Below, piece by piece: positions 62,535 through 64,000 of a DNA stretch of 64,000 nt. The stretch comes from Dethiosulfovibrio faecalis. GTDB lineage: Bacteria; Synergistota; Synergistia; Synergistales; Dethiosulfovibrionaceae. The translations under genes were made by a program, and so were the position numbers. The notes beneath the pieces are model-generated. The model was not told the origin of the DNA. It searched no databases and was given only the letters and a program-made list of their open reading frames with translations. The stretch's first letter is position 1, and every line of letters starts with the position of its first letter. Location: NCBI RefSeq assembly GCF_021568795.1, contig NZ_JAKGUE010000003.1, positions 1-64,000 on the forward strand, in the 5' to 3' direction.

Positions 62535-63824
62535 TCACCGTTTTACAAAGGGGAAGACAGATCCTCCGTGAGGTATGACGTAGGCAGATCCTCCTTCGGG
62601 ATGGAGCCTTGAGACCTCGGCCATGGCCTCCTCGACGGAGTTCACGGCGATTATCCCCGATCCCTCCAGGTCCGACCGTCTCAGTTCGGACACCAGCACG
62701 ATATTCGCCTTCAGGGCCTGATCGGCCAGCAGATAGCCTACGTAGCGAGGTATGGAGAACCTCTCTCTGAGCACCTTTTCCCTCGCCACCTGGTCGGAAT
62801 AACCGGTCAGTATCTCGAAACACTCGTCGCTGCCCGATCCCTCGTCGCACATGGCCAGGACCACCAGGGTACCCCCGTCTCTGACGGCCTCTATGGAGTT
62901 GAACACCGTCTTGGACGACTGATACAGTACCATGTCCTTTGGATATCCTCCCGCCGATGCCACCACCACGTCGGCCTTTCGATCCACAGTCACGCCGTTC
63001 AGGTCGTTCACCAGCTCGGTGCCTTTCAGATGTGCGGACCTCCAGTGTCCCGACACGGCGGCGGCGATCCTTCCGTCTCCACCCATTACCACGTTGAAGA
63101 CGAAATCGGGATTCACCATGGAACAGGCCTCGTCCATGTCCAGGTGGAGGGGGTTGTCCTCCATGAAGGCGCAGCGGCATCTCATGTCCCTGCCGGTCTC
63201 GGGAGCCGATTTCAGCGCCAGGACATGATTGGCCTGTATAGCTTCGTATGAGGCCACCCCGGGAAGTATGGACTTTCTGCCCCCTCCCCATCCGGCCATG
63301 ACGTGATAGGTTGCGGCACCGGTCAGGATAAGCCTGTCGCACTCCGTTACCATGCGGTTGACCTCCACCGGGGTTCCTCTTGAGGTGGTCCCCAGCGACA
63401 CCAGCGAGTCTGCGTCCCTGCAATCGTGATCCACGATCTGAAAGCGATCCGCCAGGTCTCCCAGAAGCAGTCTGTGTTCCTCCCGGGTCTGGGATCTGTG
63501 GGTTCCGGTTGCGGAGATGAACTTTACGTCCTCCTCCTTAACCCCTCCCGCCAGTATCTCGTCCACCAGAAGAGGAAGGTAGACCGACATCCTCTGCCAT
63601 GCCCTTGTGACGTCGGAGACCACCACACAGACGGTCTCGCCCGGAGAGAGCAGGTCCCTCAGCCTGGGCGAGTCTATCGGGTTTTCAAGACCGTCCAGGA
63701 CGACTTCCTCCTCGGATACATCTCGAGGCGTCGGAGGTTCCAGCACCGATTCGAGTTTCAGATTTTCCGGAAGGCTCAGGGGAAGCTCCCCTTTTCCGTA
63801 GGACAGAGTGAACTCCAAGCTCAT
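62535..63824 (-). CDS. larA: LarA-type nickel-pincer racemase (lactate racemase family)
   Basis: A 429-residue enzyme of the LarA family, which use a nickel-pincer nucleotide to racemise lactate or other 2-hydroxyacids. SATGTHRSQT holds the catalytic His region, GAATYHVMAGWGGGRKSILPG holds the second His and the lysine that binds the cofactor; both seen in pieces. It overlaps the upstream Ldh-type gene by ATGA. LarB/C/E cofactor genes are not in the window. The true substrate may not be lactate, since LarA homologues vary. Confidence 0.85.
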   Translation of the reverse strand: MSLEFTLSYGKGELPLSLPENLKLESVLEPPTPRDVSEEEVVLDGLENPIDSPRLRDLLSPGETVCVVVSDVTRAWQRMSVYLPLLVDEILAGGVKEEDVKFISATGTHRSQTREEHRLLLGDLADRFQIVDHDCRDADSLVSLGTTSRGTPVEVNRMVTECDRLILTGAATYHVMAGWGGGRKSILPGVASYEAIQANHVLALKSAPETGRDMRCRCAFMEDNPLHLDMDEACSMVNPDFVFNVVMGGDGRIAAAVSGHWRSAHLKGTELVNDLNGVTVDRKADVVVASAGGYPKDMVLYQSSKTVFNSIEAVRDGGTLVVLAMCDEGSGSDECFEILTGYSDQVAREKVLRERFSIPRYVGYLLADQALKANIVLVSELRRSDLEGSGIIAVNSVEEAMAEVSRLHPEGGSAYVIPHGGSVFPFVKR

Positions 63825-64000
63825 TTCAGTTTCTCCAGTTGAGGCAGGCCGAACTCGTCGGAGTACCGTTTGAGCATGTCCTCCGTGGCCAGATCCAGCT
63901 CTATTCCCTCTCGAACGGCCCTCTCTCTGGCCTCCCTCTCCTTCTCGCCGTGGACGAATATCCTGTCGTGACCGTCGGCCTTCTCGCTGCGCCGGACCGA
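63821..64000 (-). CDS. Ldh/Mdh2-family NAD(P)-dependent oxidoreductase (C-terminal part)
   Basis: The last 59 codons of a gene cut by the window edge, ending DEFGLPQLEKLK-stop. The visible segment DRIFVHGEKEREARERA...REGIELD resembles the end of malate/L-lactate dehydrogenase-2 family enzymes. Its TGA overlaps the larA ATG, so a 2-hydroxyacid dehydrogenase and a racemase are probably produced together. Only the tail is visible, so the substrate cannot be given. Confidence 0.65.
   Translation of the reverse strand, partial: SVRRSEKADGHDRIFVHGEKEREARERAVREGIELDLATEDMLKRYSDEFGLPQLEKLK

Noticed and set aside
1-64000. CRISPR array, tRNA or rRNA genes
   Set aside because: No regularly spaced repeats and no recognisable cloverleaf or rRNA segment were found by reading both strands.

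Overview
The window looks like a chromosomal segment of a peptide- and amino-acid-fermenting anaerobe of the phylum Synergistota, most likely Dethiosulfovibrio or a close relative. Evidence: a secreted protein ends in a Synergist-CTERM-type tail (29394-30944); a complete oxidative ornithine-degradation operon is present; and there are many Na+/H+ and amino-acid carriers. The genus is inferred from gene content, not from a database search.

Layout. 1-364: a TauE/SafE gene apparently cut by an IS3-like element. 385-5849: a flavodoxin/ferredoxin fusion, a cation/proton antiporter, chorismate mutase/prephenate dehydratase and a GGDEF/HD-GYP sensor. 5876-14666: a type I restriction-modification island (rhuM-hsdM-hsdS-abi-hsdR plus a PD-(D/E)XK-like nuclease). 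Inside its overlapping operon sits a HEPN/Abi_C-type protein whose C-terminus resembles the C-terminus of the neighbouring HsdR. 14956-21659: a full trpEGDCFBA operon with a classic leader peptide (three Trp codons) and attenuator. 21678-25462: a two-gene PHP-ATPase plus AlbA/HATPase pair, probably defensive. 25573-32613: SPFH/NfeD, a GAF methionine sulfoxide reductase, NhaC, an orphan DUF1778 antitoxin, the CTERM-anchored beta-helix protein, a previously unmarked 51-residue peptide with a double-glycine leader, and a dicarboxylate/glutamate-type symporter.

32620-34830: a two-gene AAA ATPase plus TOPRIM-like module flanked by imperfect direct copies of a terminator region. 34833-38433: isoaspartyl dipeptidase, its GntR regulator and a divergent YfcC carrier. 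38497-50381: regulated exporter loci (MarR/methyltransferase; MarR/two ABC half-transporters; TetR/MFP/RND), a transglutaminase-like protein and CorA. 50480-51826: a CoA-disulfide-reductase-like flavoprotein. 51822-52081: a 260-bp palindromic MITE-like element sitting exactly in the shared stop codons of two convergent genes.

52077-59983: the ornithine operon ord-ortA-ortB-oraS-oraE-glmL-orr. Racemase, B12/PLP aminomutase, dehydrogenase and thiolase together turn ornithine into acetyl-CoA and D-alanine. A divergent NhaC antiporter (60513-62012) may supply substrate or ion gradient. The window ends with larA (lactate racemase family) coupled to a partial Ldh/Mdh-family oxidoreductase.

Three separate defence-like modules in one 35-kb stretch, and the HsdR-tail mimic in the first, are the most promising unexplored biology. 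No rRNA, tRNA or CRISPR array was seen.
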